A stretch of 64,000 nt of DNA, taken from Nitrosospira multiformis. GTDB taxonomy: Bacteria > Pseudomonadota > Gammaproteobacteria > Burkholderiales > Nitrosomonadaceae. Position 1 is the stretch's first letter. Every line of letters starts with the position of its first letter. The notes under the pieces are model-generated. The model was not told the origin of the DNA. It ran no database searches and worked only from the letters and a program-made list of their open reading frames with translations. Shown piece after piece: positions 1-8,791 of this stretch. The translations under genes were made by a program, and so were the position numbers. The stretch spans positions 124,001 through 188,000 of the forward strand of contig NZ_FOCT01000001.1 in assembly GCF_900110185.1 (NCBI RefSeq), read 5' to 3'.

Positions 1-756
1 CGCAACGAAATCGCCGTTCAACGTGTATTGGTCGACAAAACCCAGCCCCGCCCCAGCCACTTCGTCATCCTTGGTTGCATTCTGCAGGGCATAAGTCACA
101 TACAGCGATCCGTTGAGATTCTGGACGTTGAAAGGAGCATATCCACTAGGAAGGCCGAGGGGATCGGTAAACGAACCGGTTAATGGTGGCGCCGCTGCAT
201 CTCCCTTGTGAACATCCACCGTCCCCGCTTTGAAGTTGGCCGCGTAAAGATAATCGTGCCCCCCGGTGTTGCCGATAGCTGCGCCCTTATAGCTGTTGTT
301 CGGAGATGCCGGCACCAGTGTCTCTGCCGGTATCAAACCCGTCGTACCCAGGGTGGGACGCCAGCCTGAAACTGTGCCATCTTCGCTTACGAACAGAAAG
401 CGATTGTCCCCAAATGATGATGTACTGTTGAATACCTGCCCGGTCACGCTACCCTCGCCCGGGATGGAAACTGTCAAGGGTCGCTGGGCGGTCGCTTGTG
501 TTGCTGGATCCACACCATACAGACGGACTGTTCCGCCATCAGTCGAAGAGACCCAGAAGGGCCCGCCGGGAGCATAGGACATTCCCCACGCATTCTTGAG
601 ACCGGTGTCGGTAATCTGGGCGGCATGAGCAAGCTGATCATCCGTCACAAGATTGGTGGGTGTGAATGTAACCGCCCCGGCAGGAAGGGTCAGCAGGGAT
701 GCCACGACGCCTGCTATTACTGCAAGTGAAGGCAAATAGGATCGAATCTGTCGCAT
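1..756 (-). CDS. TIGR03118-like secreted protein, 3' part cut off by window edge
   Basis: The frame is open from an ATG at 754-756 to the window edge (252 codons visible, no stop). The N-terminus has a basic start and a hydrophobic stretch (MRQIRSYLPSLAVIAGVV onward) that looks like a Sec signal peptide. The mature part contains segments such as GLKNAWGMSYAPGGPFWVS, GYAPFNVQNLNGSLYVTYA and GFVDQYTLNGDF, which I recognise from the TIGR03118 family, a predicted beta-propeller-like group of exported proteins with no settled function. The weak purine stretch TAGGGG lies upstream of the start. No neighbour explains its role, and the C-terminus, where a PEP-CTERM sorting tag might sit, is not in the window. 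Confidence 0.8.
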   Translation of the reverse strand, partial: MRQIRSYLPSLAVIAGVVASLLTLPAGAVTFTPTNLVTDDQLAHAAQITDTGLKNAWGMSYAPGGPFWVSSTDGGTVRLYGVDPATQATAQRPLTVSIPGEGSVTGQVFNSTSSFGDNRFLFVSEDGTVSGWRPTLGTTGLIPAETLVPASPNNSYKGAAIGNTGGHDYLYAANFKAGTVDVHKGDAAAPPLTGSFTDPLGLPSGYAPFNVQNLNGSLYVTYALQNATKDDEVAGAGLGFVDQYTLNGDFVA

Positions 757-1176
757 GATATTTCCCCTAAAATATTAATAGAAAGAATTTCAGTGCCACG
801 CAGTCAGCTTCTGTCCCTCTTTGCCCCTTATCTGTCTCCTGTTCCTCTCTTCGGAATAGAAGTGGCCCGGCGAGTCGGGTACAACAACACATCAACTCAC
901 CGCCACAGATCTATCATTTTCTGGGGCTCGATTGGATTTAACACAAGTCGTGTGATGAAACTGTTTCGATTACATAAAGAATTCGTGAAATTTCAGCGTG
1001 TTTTTTTGGAATCATCAGCGCCGGCCCATGCCGTCAACCTGGAATTCTGCCGGAACCGGGGAAGAAGAATCTGGAGAAATTCCTTGCGATCACGACTTGC
1101 CTTGATACCGGGGAAACTAAAACGGTACATGCAGTATCATAGGTAGTAAGCACAAATGCGATTGAAAGGAGGCACC
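757..1176. other. Intergenic stretch, nothing recognised
   Basis: These 420 bases separate the divergently transcribed TIGR03118-like and DUF1269 genes and should hold both promoters. A frame on the plus strand (793-1146, 117 codons) stays open but is rich in Arg, Ser and His, shows no family pattern and has no ribosome binding site, so I do not call it a gene. AT-rich patches at 765-785 and 990-1010 are the only promoter-like texture. Confidence 0.4.
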
Positions 1177-1704
1177 ATGTCGGATCTGGTGGTAATAGGA
1201 TTTGAAAACCTGCAAAAAGCAGAGGAAGTTCTGTGGCGGCTCAGGTCGCTGAAAAGACAGCATCTGATTGATCTTGAGGATGCTGTGGTCGTCGTTCGTG
1301 ACGAGCAGGGTGAGATAAACCTCAAGCAAAGTATAAATCTTACCCATTATGATACGTCTGCCGGTCTGCTGTCCGGCGGGCTTCTGGGGACTTTTGTCGG
1401 AATGCTTTTCCTCAACCCGGCAGCCGGATTACTCATCGGAAGCATGATTGGAGCAGGTGCGGGAGCCTTGTCCGGTTCTCTTACGGATTATGGTATTCCG
1501 GATGATTTCATCAAGTCATTAGGTGAAACCATCCCCCTTAATTCGTCGGCGCTCTTCATCCTTGCGCGAGAAGTGGAGCCGGAAAAAATCCTGGCTGAAC
1601 TCGGCGAGTTCAGGGGCAAGGTTTTGAGCACGAATCTCTCACGAGACCAGGAACAGCGGTTAAAGGAAGCGCTGGGGGGGTCGCCCAGGACAGCAGCCCC
1701 TTGA
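1177..1704 (+). CDS. DUF1269 family membrane protein
   Basis: The protein has 175 residues. An ATG seven codons further upstream (1156) is rejected because GAAAGGAGG at 1164-1172 sits at ideal distance from the ATG at 1177. The N-terminus (MSDLVVIGFENLQKAEEVL) and the acidic LIDLEDAVVVVRDEQG segment are typical of DUF1269. A Gly-rich hydrophobic hairpin follows (about residues 60-100), then the conserved LTDYGIPDDFIKSLGETIPLNSSALFIL block. Function is unknown; the family is usually described as membrane-associated. A frameshifted paralogue lies at 8245-8789. Confidence 0.88.
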   Translation: MSDLVVIGFENLQKAEEVLWRLRSLKRQHLIDLEDAVVVVRDEQGEINLKQSINLTHYDTSAGLLSGGLLGTFVGMLFLNPAAGLLIGSMIGAGAGALSGSLTDYGIPDDFIKSLGETIPLNSSALFILAREVEPEKILAELGEFRGKVLSTNLSRDQEQRLKEALGGSPRTAAP

Positions 1705-1751
1705 AGTGTATGGGACAAGCCATGAGCAGGTCGTTGCACACCCGCTCCCGG

Positions 1752-2504
1752 TCACGGTTGTCCCGGGGCGGGCAGGGAACTCCCGGAAGATCCAGCCTCC
1801 GAGCGCCCTTCGCGCCTGGCTCTGACTTCCTTGGTATCCAGATCCAGGATACGCGGATCCCTTGCAGGTGAATCGGTGGCAAACTGCTCCTCGATCGGGG
1901 ATTCTTTTGCCTTTGTATCACTCCCCGTATCCTTATCTTCCATACTCTTGGCTTTAGCCGACTTACTCACGTCGGGTTTCGCCTTCATCGCACTGCCGGT
2001 ATCTCGGCCAGTCTCTCCCCGGCTCCTTGCGGGTCCATCATACTTTGCCTTCAAGTCGTTGCTGATCGCAGCATAATTGCGATATTCGTTCTGCATCTGG
2101 GATTGCAGTTGCAAATATTGAACGCTATAAGCCACGCGGGCGTTTTCCAGTTGCTGTAACCGGATTTCCAGCTGGCGCCTGTTATGGGAATTGTCCTTGG
2201 CTTCGACGGTCTTTGCTGCCAAGGATACTTCCTGGATTTTTTGATTCAATAGCTTGAACAAATGCGCCATGTTATTTGCAGCCGCACTATAACGCCGATG
2301 GTGCAATTGCATCTTCTCGAATTCAGTCAATGGCTGCCCCCGCGGACGCGAAGCAGACTCAGTCGTGTTCGGGGTCGGTCTGTCCTGCCGATTTCGTTCC
2401 GCCGGTTGGGCAGCAGCGCTGGAAACACCGGGAATCAAGGTGCCGAGCATCAGTGCAAATAAAAGTGCCCAGCGTGCGAATAAGCTTCCTATATCATCAG
2501 TCAT
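1752..2504 (-). CDS. Secreted or membrane-anchored hypothetical protein
   Basis: I do not recognise this family. The chosen ATG (2502-2504) is preceded on the minus strand by AGGAG at 8-base spacing; the frame stays open 42 codons further upstream, but that extension is very basic and lacks a ribosome binding site. The resulting 250-residue protein starts MTDDIGSLFARWALLFALML, a probable signal peptide or single membrane anchor. A Gln/Glu-rich helical region follows (about residues 60-150, including IRLQQLENARVAYSVQYLQL), likely coiled coil. The C-terminal half is Lys/Ser/Asp-rich and low in complexity. It is convergent with the DUF1269 gene and divergent from tmk. Confidence 0.65.
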   Translation of the reverse strand: MTDDIGSLFARWALLFALMLGTLIPGVSSAAAQPAERNRQDRPTPNTTESASRPRGQPLTEFEKMQLHHRRYSAAANNMAHLFKLLNQKIQEVSLAAKTVEAKDNSHNRRQLEIRLQQLENARVAYSVQYLQLQSQMQNEYRNYAAISNDLKAKYDGPARSRGETGRDTGSAMKAKPDVSKSAKAKSMEDKDTGSDTKAKESPIEEQFATDSPARDPRILDLDTKEVRARREGRSEAGSSGSSLPAPGQP

Positions 2505-2765
2505 GAAATGAACTCCTGATCGCCTTTTGTATTTGCGCTTTCTATGTTTTTGTACATCCCGCGAAACAGTATAACGCTTACCCATATCCGGCATGTCCGA
2601 CTTGCGGTTTCTTTTTTCCAGTCCGGCCAAGCAAGCTTGTAACTACTACCTTCCATAAGTATAAGTTAAACTCGCCTTGAAGCAGGCTTTGTCCGGCATG
2701 CTTCTTTCCGGCTTACGAGCCAATGGCATTACCAATATCGTGATTTTCAGGAATGACATCAAAAT

Positions 2766-3383
2766 ATGAGGGGCAAATTCATCACTCTGGAAGGCATTGA
2801 CGGTGCGGGTAAGACGACGCATCTCCGGTGGTTGGAGCATTTCCTGAAGGAAAGAGGAAAAAACGTGATTGTCACGCGCGAACCCGGCGGCACTCCCTTG
2901 GGGGAAGCGTTGCGCGGCATCCTGCTCGACAGCCGGCAAACGATGCATGCGGAGACCGAGGCGCTGCTGATGTTCGCCGCACGGCGCGAACATCTGGACA
3001 AGGTCATCCTGCCTGCCTTGAGCCGCGGCGACTGGGTAATATCGGATCGTTTTACCGATGCCAGCTTTGCCTATCAAGGCGGGGGAAGGGGATTATCCCT
3101 GCAGAAATTGAATGAACTCGAATGCTGGGTACAGGGAGAGTTTCAGCCGGATGTTACCCTTTATCTCGATGTGTCTATCGCATCGGGAAGGCAGCGAACC
3201 AGCAACATCAAGCAGGCGGACCGGTTTGAAAAAGAACAGGATGAATTTTTCCGGAGAGTACGAGAGGCGTATCTGGAGCGGGCAAAAAAATTCCCTGAAA
3301 GAATACGGGTGATAGACGCCAACCAGTCTCTGGAGAATGTTAGGAGGTCAGTTGAAAAAAATATTGCAACGATTTGCGCATGA
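2766..3383 (+). CDS. tmk: Thymidylate kinase
   Basis: The 205-residue protein catalyses ATP-dependent phosphorylation of dTMP to dTDP in the cytoplasm. The P-loop (GIDGAGKTTH, residues 10-19) is at the N-terminus. It is followed by the TREPGGTPLGE motif and by SDRFTDASFAYQGGGRG, the DR(Y/F) and substrate-binding signature. Length matches the bacterial family. The stop codon overlaps the holB start by four bases (ATGA at 3380-3383), so the two genes are translationally coupled, the usual arrangement in proteobacteria. Confidence 0.97.
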   Translation: MRGKFITLEGIDGAGKTTHLRWLEHFLKERGKNVIVTREPGGTPLGEALRGILLDSRQTMHAETEALLMFAARREHLDKVILPALSRGDWVISDRFTDASFAYQGGGRGLSLQKLNELECWVQGEFQPDVTLYLDVSIASGRQRTSNIKQADRFEKEQDEFFRRVREAYLERAKKFPERIRVIDANQSLENVRRSVEKNIATICA

Positions 3384-4480
3384 GTAATATTTATGGATGG
3401 CAGGAAGAAGTCTGGCGGAAACTTACGGGTACGCTGGGCCACGCCCTGCTGTTACGGGGCAGAAAGGGACTGGGCAAGCTTGCGTTTGCCCGCTATCTGG
3501 CGAAGTCCAGACTCTGTGAAAATCCCTCTGTCGAAGGAAAGGCGTGCGAGGTCTGTGCAAGCTGCCATTGGTTTGAGCAAGGCAGTCACCCGGATTTCTG
3601 CCTTGTTGAGCCCGAAGCGGTCGCGGCAACGTCCGTCTCGGGAGAGGGAGCCAGCGAGGAGGGTGCGGACACCGGAGATGAGGCAGAAACTCAATCTCTT
3701 TCCAAGGCAGTGAATCAGGCCACCGGCAAGTCCGCAAAAAAACCCAGCAGACAGATAAGTATCTCGCAAATACGGGAACTAGGCGACTTCGTCAATATCA
3801 CCAGCCATCAGAACGGCTATAAGATCATCCTGATCCATCCGGCGGAAACCATGAATACGGCTGCCGCCAATGCCCTTCTGAAGAATCTGGAAGAACCGCC
3901 GCTCCAAACGTTGTTCATACTGGTAACGCATCAGGCACAGTATTTATTGCCGACGATCCGCAGTCGTTGTCGCCAGATTGACATGCCAGCCCCCGATGCA
4001 GCCTCCGCAGCACTGTGGTTAAAACAGCAGGGGGTCAAAGCGCCTGAAAGATGCCTGGCCTCGGCTGGCTACGCTCCTCTGACCGCACTGGAATTCGCGA
4101 ACGAAGACTACCTTGTGCGGCACAGCGCCTTCATCCAGCAAATCAGCACTCCATCAAGTTTCGATGTGCTGGCACTGGCAGAGGAAATGCAGAAATCGGA
4201 CCTTGTCATGGTGGTCAGCTGGCTGCAAAAGTGGTGCTACGATCTGATGAGTTTTCGTATGGCGCAGAAGGTCCGCTATCATCTGGACATGCTTGCGCAA
4301 ATAAAATCCTTGGCATCCGGACTTGATCCGTATTCAATGGCAACTTATTTGCGGGCCCTGGATAAAACGCAGCAGCTTGCCCGGCATCCACTCAATCCAA
4401 GATTATTTCTGGAAGAACTGCTGTTTTCCTATGTCACGGTGCTGTCCGGGGAACCCAGGAATCGGGGCAAGGCCGGCTGA
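3380..4480 (+). CDS. holB: DNA polymerase III delta' subunit
   Basis: The protein has 366 residues and is the delta' clamp-loader subunit that helps load the beta clamp. The start at 3380 is preferred over the ATG six bases upstream because of the ATGA overlap with tmk. Visible features are the vestigial nucleotide-binding loop GRKGLGK (residues 27-33), the four-Cys zinc site (C46 and CEVCASC), the segment ISISQIRELGDFVNITSH, and the sensor-like NALLKNLEEPP motif. A Ser/Glu-rich linker (about residues 95-125) separates the zinc module from the rest. In many relatives a PilZ gene and tatD follow directly; here the small gene at 4826 intervenes. Confidence 0.95.
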   Translation: MSNIYGWQEEVWRKLTGTLGHALLLRGRKGLGKLAFARYLAKSRLCENPSVEGKACEVCASCHWFEQGSHPDFCLVEPEAVAATSVSGEGASEEGADTGDEAETQSLSKAVNQATGKSAKKPSRQISISQIRELGDFVNITSHQNGYKIILIHPAETMNTAAANALLKNLEEPPLQTLFILVTHQAQYLLPTIRSRCRQIDMPAPDAASAALWLKQQGVKAPERCLASAGYAPLTALEFANEDYLVRHSAFIQQISTPSSFDVLALAEEMQKSDLVMVVSWLQKWCYDLMSFRMAQKVRYHLDMLAQIKSLASGLDPYSMATYLRALDKTQQLARHPLNPRLFLEELLFSYVTVLSGEPRNRGKAG

Positions 4481-4702
4481 CAGAAAGTATCTTGACAGAA
4501 GTTTGCCCTGACTGCTTCTGGAATAGATCATGAACAATCCTTGATATCCTTCTCATCCTTCCGCGGAATATCGCAATCAACCTACAGCCCTGAACTACTG
4601 CACGGTAATCGCGAGATCGAATTACGCGTTATGCCGTGCATCAGGTCTCAAAAGACAAAAGCTGGTCTTTTCTCATAGCCTTCACCGAGCCTCATCTGAA
4701 AT

Positions 4703-4825
4703 ACTAGTATAGTTATATACTGGTATCACCTACTAGTACCTGTTATATTGTTTATTTGTACTAGTATTGACACTAGCAATATACTAGTGAGATACTGGTG
4801 GGGTACTGATTAAGGGGAAACTAGT
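4703..4825 (+). promoter_or_regulatory. Array of ACTAGT palindromes, likely operator
   Basis: Five exact ACTAGT hexamers start at 4703, 4732, 4760, 4783 and 4820, and close variants occur at 4720 and 4794 (ACTGGT), 4772 (ACTAGC) and 4805 (ACTGAT). From 4760 to 4805 the sites start every 11-12 bases, about one helical turn. The last exact site directly abuts the ATG at 4826. This is the architecture of a cooperative operator bound by small dimeric regulators of the ribbon-helix-helix type. The most economical reading is autoregulation of the following gene. Binding is inference. Confidence 0.6.
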
Positions 4826-5203
4826 ATGCCGCAGTTTCATGTCGACGATGATGTGGTTGCAGCCATATGGAAGCTGGCAAACCCGAAACCGTTTGAAAAC
4901 CTATCTTTCAATACAGCACTACGCAGGGTAATTGCTGGCTTTGCACAAGTGGGAGAATATTCAAACAGGTTGATAGAGGGACCTGTTACTTATACGTCGC
5001 CTCGACGTGCTTCCACTCCCAGTGCGAGAGAGTGGGCAGCAAGTATTCGAGAATTAAAAGGTGTTGCAGATTTGAATTCCTGGAAATCCATTTGTGATCA
5101 TCTGGAAATAAAAACAGCGGGGGATTCTGCACGGAGAAGGCTTCAAAAATGGGTTGAAAGCAATCGGCCGCTATGGCCGCAAGTACCGGATACGGGTAAT
5201 TAG
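4826..5203 (+). CDS. Small putative DNA-binding protein, ribbon-helix-helix/SeqA-N-like
   Basis: The 125-residue protein is not assigned to a named family. Its first 36 residues (MPQFHVDDDVVAAIWKLA, then LSFNTALRRVI) follow the strand-helix-helix pattern of ribbon-helix-helix proteins and resemble the N-terminal oligomerisation domain of SeqA by eye. The remainder is basic and Trp-containing, with no clear domain. It lies alone between holB and tatD, starts directly on an ACTAGT palindrome and follows an array of such sites, which suggests a self-regulating DNA-binding protein. The purine stretch AAGGGGAAA at 4812-4820 could serve as its ribosome binding site. It could also be an orphan antitoxin; no toxin partner is visible. 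Confidence 0.6.
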   Translation: MPQFHVDDDVVAAIWKLANPKPFENLSFNTALRRVIAGFAQVGEYSNRLIEGPVTYTSPRRASTPSAREWAASIRELKGVADLNSWKSICDHLEIKTAGDSARRRLQKWVESNRPLWPQVPDTGN

Positions 5204-5451
5204 GGCTGATTAATTGCCCCTGGATACTGCTGTTGAGGCAGAGTGAAAGCGATTCACCCGCTGGCGGGGGTTGAGGACGTTAATATACAGTGCCTACTAT
5301 CGGGATTTTTTTCCGTGTGATATGTTCGATTACGCGACTATTTGGAATAGTAGCGATAATTAACTGACACCCATAAGCCAGCGTTCCTGGATCAGGGGAG
5401 CAATTATGTCTTTGTCATTTATTCCTTTCTCCTTTTTGACCGGGTTCCACT

Positions 5452-6216
5452 ATGTTTGTCGATTCCCATTGTCATCTTGATTTTCCCGATCTCGCGAGCA
5501 GGCTGGATGAATTGCTGGCACGAATGCGGGAAAATGACGTGAGTCATGCACTCTGCGTGAGTGTCAATCTCCAGGACTTTCCCCGAGTCCGCGCTCTTGC
5601 CGAGAACCATCCCAATTTATACGCCTCGGTCGGCGTCCATCCCGATTATGAAAATCTCGCCGAACCGCAGGCGGCACAATTGGCGTCTTTGGCTGATCAT
5701 CCAAAGGTGGTGGCGATAGGCGAAACCGGACTGGATTATTTCCGCCTCAAGGGCGATCTCGAATGGCAGCGGGAGCGTTTCCGTCAGCATATCCGCGCCG
5801 CCCGGCAATGCTCGAAACCGCTCATCATCCACACGCGTGAAGCCGCTGCCGATACACTGAGGATCATGGCGGAGGAAGGTGCGGACAAGGTGGGAGGAGT
5901 CATGCACTGCTTTACGGAAAGCTGGGAAGTAGCGCGGCAGGCGATGGAAATGAATTTCTATATATCGTTTTCGGGCATTGTCACGTTCAAGAATGCCGTT
6001 GCATTGAAGGATGTGGCCAGAAGAATCAGTCTGGACAGGGTATTGATAGAAACGGATTCACCCTATCTTGCTCCTGTGCCGCATCGTGGCAAGACAAACG
6101 AACCCGCGTTCGTGAGAAACGTCGCGGAAGAAATAGCGGCACTGCGCAGCATCCCTATCGAAGAAGTCGGCAGAATCACGACCCATAACTTTTTCAACCT
6201 GTTCAAGGCGGCCTGA
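5452..6216 (+). CDS. TatD family metal-dependent hydrolase
   Basis: The protein has 254 residues, the normal length for TatD/YcfH-type DNases of the amidohydrolase fold. Metal-binding and catalytic motifs are present in order: SHCHLDF (H6, H8), VGVHPD, GETGLDYF with the bridging Glu, IIHTREA, GVMHCFT and the C-terminal IETDSPYLAP. No strong Shine-Dalgarno precedes the ATG, but the N-terminus aligns directly with the family. The family is linked to 3'-5' exonuclease activity and DNA quality control. The ankyrin gene follows after only three bases. Confidence 0.93.
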   Translation: MFVDSHCHLDFPDLASRLDELLARMRENDVSHALCVSVNLQDFPRVRALAENHPNLYASVGVHPDYENLAEPQAAQLASLADHPKVVAIGETGLDYFRLKGDLEWQRERFRQHIRAARQCSKPLIIHTREAAADTLRIMAEEGADKVGGVMHCFTESWEVARQAMEMNFYISFSGIVTFKNAVALKDVARRISLDRVLIETDSPYLAPVPHRGKTNEPAFVRNVAEEIAALRSIPIEEVGRITTHNFFNLFKAA

Positions 6217-6219
6217 ATT

Positions 6220-6870
6220 ATGAGTTCATCTGGAAAATTACTTATGGCTGGTCTGATGCTTGCCGCCAGTCTCTCTCAGCAGCCTTATGCAATGGGTGGG
6301 GTTTATGAAGATTTGCGCTGGGCGGCTGAAGACAATAATACATCCGACATCAGCAAACTGCTCGCAAAGGGCGCTGATCCGAATACGCCCGATGAGCAGG
6401 GAAATACGCTTTTAATGTCCGCTGTCCGGCATAAAAATGCCGATCTTGTCGATCTGCTCGTTCAGGGGGGTGCCCGGCTCAACCTTCGCAACCGCTATGG
6501 CGAAACAGCTATCATGCTCGCAAGCCTGCACGGCCTGGAAGATATCGTCCGAAAACTGTACATCAAGGGAGCGGAAATCAACCATGAGGGATGGAACCCG
6601 CTGATTTATGCCGCAACAGGAGGTCACCCCGGGATCATCCAGCTCTTGCTGGAAGGAGGGGTGCCGATCAATTCAACATCCGATAATGGAACGACTGCGC
6701 TTATGATGGCCGCGAGAGGCGGGCATGTTGAAGCCGCAAGAGTTCTTCTGAAAAACGGCGCTGACCCCAATCTAAGGAACCAATGGGACAAAACCGCGTT
6801 GCAGTGGGCATTGAGCAGAAACCACAGTAAAGTGGCGGAATTGCTGAAAGCAAGCGGAGCAAAGGAGTGA
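6220..6870 (+). CDS. Exported ankyrin-repeat protein
   Basis: The 216-residue protein begins with a signal peptide (MSSSGKLLMAGLMLAASLSQ onward, ending near residue 26), so it is probably periplasmic. It is followed by five to six ankyrin repeats, recognised by recurring patterns such as KGADPNTPDEQGNTLLMSAV, GGARLNLRNRYGETAIMLAS and NGADPNLRNQWDKTALQWAL. Ankyrin repeats mediate protein binding; no catalytic domain is present. It is tightly spaced between tatD and a VOC gene, suggesting one transcript. Confidence 0.88.
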   Translation: MSSSGKLLMAGLMLAASLSQQPYAMGGVYEDLRWAAEDNNTSDISKLLAKGADPNTPDEQGNTLLMSAVRHKNADLVDLLVQGGARLNLRNRYGETAIMLASLHGLEDIVRKLYIKGAEINHEGWNPLIYAATGGHPGIIQLLLEGGVPINSTSDNGTTALMMAARGGHVEAARVLLKNGADPNLRNQWDKTALQWALSRNHSKVAELLKASGAKE

Positions 6871-6873
6871 GCA

Positions 6874-7278
6874 GTGGGCGTCATCGGCTTCAATCACTAT
6901 AATCTGCGTGCCCCACGAGAATTGCTTGATAGCCTCAAGGCTTTTTATTGCGATGTAGTGGGACTCGCGCAGGGTTTTCGCCCTCCATTCGACAGCTTTG
7001 GGTACTGGCTTTATGCCGGTGATAAATGCGTGCTTCATCTGAGTGAAACGGCCACGAATGAAGTGCGGCATACCCATATATCGACCACTTTCGATCATGC
7101 CGCATTCACCTGCACCGGACTCCCCGAAATGGAGGCACGGTTGAGGCAACGGGGCATCCTGTTCAGAAAAGGCCAGGTACCTGCACTGGGCATTACTCAG
7201 CTATTCTTTAAAGACCCCGCTGGAAATGGCATCGAGCTGAGCTTTACCGATCAACCCGTAGATCAATCCGCAGAATAG
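6874..7278 (+). CDS. VOC/glyoxalase-fold protein
   Basis: The 134-residue protein starts with GTG; AAAGGAG (6860-6866) lies at suitable distance, three bases after the ankyrin gene. The N-terminal GVIGFNHYNLRAPRELLDSLKAFYC and C-terminal ITQLFFKDPAGNGIELSF are the paired beta-alpha-beta-beta-beta modules of the vicinal oxygen chelate superfamily. H8 in the first strand and the E of GNGIEL are candidate metal ligands. The substrate cannot be inferred; members include glyoxalases, dioxygenases and resistance proteins. Confidence 0.85.
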   Translation: MGVIGFNHYNLRAPRELLDSLKAFYCDVVGLAQGFRPPFDSFGYWLYAGDKCVLHLSETATNEVRHTHISTTFDHAAFTCTGLPEMEARLRQRGILFRKGQVPALGITQLFFKDPAGNGIELSFTDQPVDQSAE

Positions 7279-7407
7279 ATCCCAGAATTTTTCCCTGGAG
7301 CTTCAATTTGCGGAATAAACGATCAGACGAGAATCAAGCTATCGTTGCAAGAGGAAACAGAAGAAGAGGGAAGCGCAGCGTTCATCCGCAACTGATGAAA
7401 GAATGAA

Positions 7408-8151
7408 ATGAACAAACCGTTACACAATAAAGTCGCTATCGTCACGGGTGCATCACGGGGCATCGGTGCCGAAATAGCGCGCACATTAGGAGGTGCGGGC
7501 GCAAACGTAGTCGTGAACTATACTAAAGACAGGGAAGCGGCCGAAGCAGTCTGTACCGCGATCCAGCGGGCAGGCGCAGAGGCAATTGCCATCAAGGCGG
7601 ATGTCAGCAATTCAGCTGAAGTTTGCAGGCTCTTCGATGCCGCAATCGACCGTTTTCAGCGCCTGGATATCCTCGTCAATAACGCAGGCGTGCTCCTGTC
7701 CAAAAAAATGTCTGATATCAGCGACGACGAGTTCGAGCGCGTTCTGGATGTCAATGTGAAAGGCGTTTTTTATGCTCTGCGGGAAGCTGCCGTCCGGCTC
7801 GAGGATGGGGGACGCGTGGTGAATCTATCCAGCACTGTTACACGGCTGATGCTTCCCAATTATGGCGCCTATGCAGCCAGCAAGGGTGCTGTCGAACAAC
7901 TGACGCGCGTCTTCGCAAGAGAAGTTGGAGAGCGGGGCATCACTGCAAATATCGTTTCGCCAGGGCCGGTCAATACGGAAATGTTCACTACGGGAAAAAG
8001 CGAAGAAACGATAAAACGGATGGCAGCGATGTCTTTCCTGGGGCGCGTAGGAGAGCCGGAAGACATAGCGCGAGTTGTCCTCTTTCTGGTGAGCGAAGAA
8101 TCCCGCTGGGTTACGGGGCAGAACATCAGCGCCAGTGGAGGAGCGGCATAA
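7408..8151 (+). CDS. Short-chain dehydrogenase/reductase
   Basis: The 247-residue protein is a classical SDR enzyme. The cofactor loop TGASRGIG (residues 13-20), ILVNNAGVL, the catalytic Ser in NLSSTV, YAASKGAVEQL (Tyr and Lys) and the C-terminal WVTGQNISASGGAA are all present. The substrate is unknown; it resembles the FabG-like, broad-substrate branch rather than a dedicated fatty-acid FabG. The 129 bases upstream contain a purine-rich leader but no clear terminator. Confidence 0.9.
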   Translation: MNKPLHNKVAIVTGASRGIGAEIARTLGGAGANVVVNYTKDREAAEAVCTAIQRAGAEAIAIKADVSNSAEVCRLFDAAIDRFQRLDILVNNAGVLLSKKMSDISDDEFERVLDVNVKGVFYALREAAVRLEDGGRVVNLSSTVTRLMLPNYGAYAASKGAVEQLTRVFAREVGERGITANIVSPGPVNTEMFTTGKSEETIKRMAAMSFLGRVGEPEDIARVVLFLVSEESRWVTGQNISASGGAA

Positions 8152-8244
8152 AAATCTGTTTCGCTGTGGAGATCCGGCACCGCAAATTGACCCTTCCCGG
8201 GATCGACTCAGAAAACAGAAAAAACTTTATGACAGGAGAGAAAC

Positions 8245-8789
8245 ATGTCTGAGCTGGTGGTAGTGGGTTTTAAAGATGCCGAAGAAGCTGATCGTGTTTT
8301 GCTTAGACTTGCCAAATTGAAAAAGGAACACCTGATAGATCTTGAGGATGCCGTTGTCGTCATCCGTGACGAGGGCGGCAGGGTCCACCTCAAGCAGAGC
8401 ATTAATCCTACCATCAACGGAGCGACGACCGGTTTCATTTTCACTTCCGGCAGCTTATGGGGAGCCTTGATCGGACTGCTGTTCATGCATCCGATTGCAG
8501 GCTTTGTATGGGCGGTGCACTCAGTGTCGGGGCAGAGGCGCTGTCCGGCTCTCTCTCCGACTACGGCATCAACGATGATTTCATCAAGTCGTTGAGCGAA
8601 ACCATCCCCGTCAACTCATCGGCCCTTTTCATTCTCGTGCGCAAGGCGCAACCGGAAAAGGTTCTGGTGGAGCTTACCGACGTTAAAGGCAAGGTCCTGC
8701 GAACGTCCCTGTCTCCCGAGCAGGAGAAAAAGCTTCAGGAAGCCCTAGCAGATTCGACATCTTCCCCTCACAACATAGCTAGGGCGTAG
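8245..8789 (+). pseudogene. DUF1269 paralogue with a frameshift
   Basis: The gene starts well (AGGAGAG upstream, MSELVVVGFKDAEEADRVLL) and parallels the intact copy at 1177-1704 up to FMHPIAGFV. From about position 8507 the DUF1269 sequence continues in another frame (MGGALSVGAEALSGSLSDYG... IPVNSSALFILVRKAQPEKV) to a stop at 8789. One base appears to be missing near GGCTTTGTATGGGC. Downstream homology is well preserved, so this is either a recent frameshift or a sequencing error in an intact gene. Confidence 0.8.
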
Positions 8790-8791
8790 AA

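Noticed and set aside
793..1146. 117-codon plus-strand frame
   Set aside because: No ribosome binding site, Arg/Ser-rich composition and no recognisable similarity; it is more likely promoter DNA of the flanking genes.
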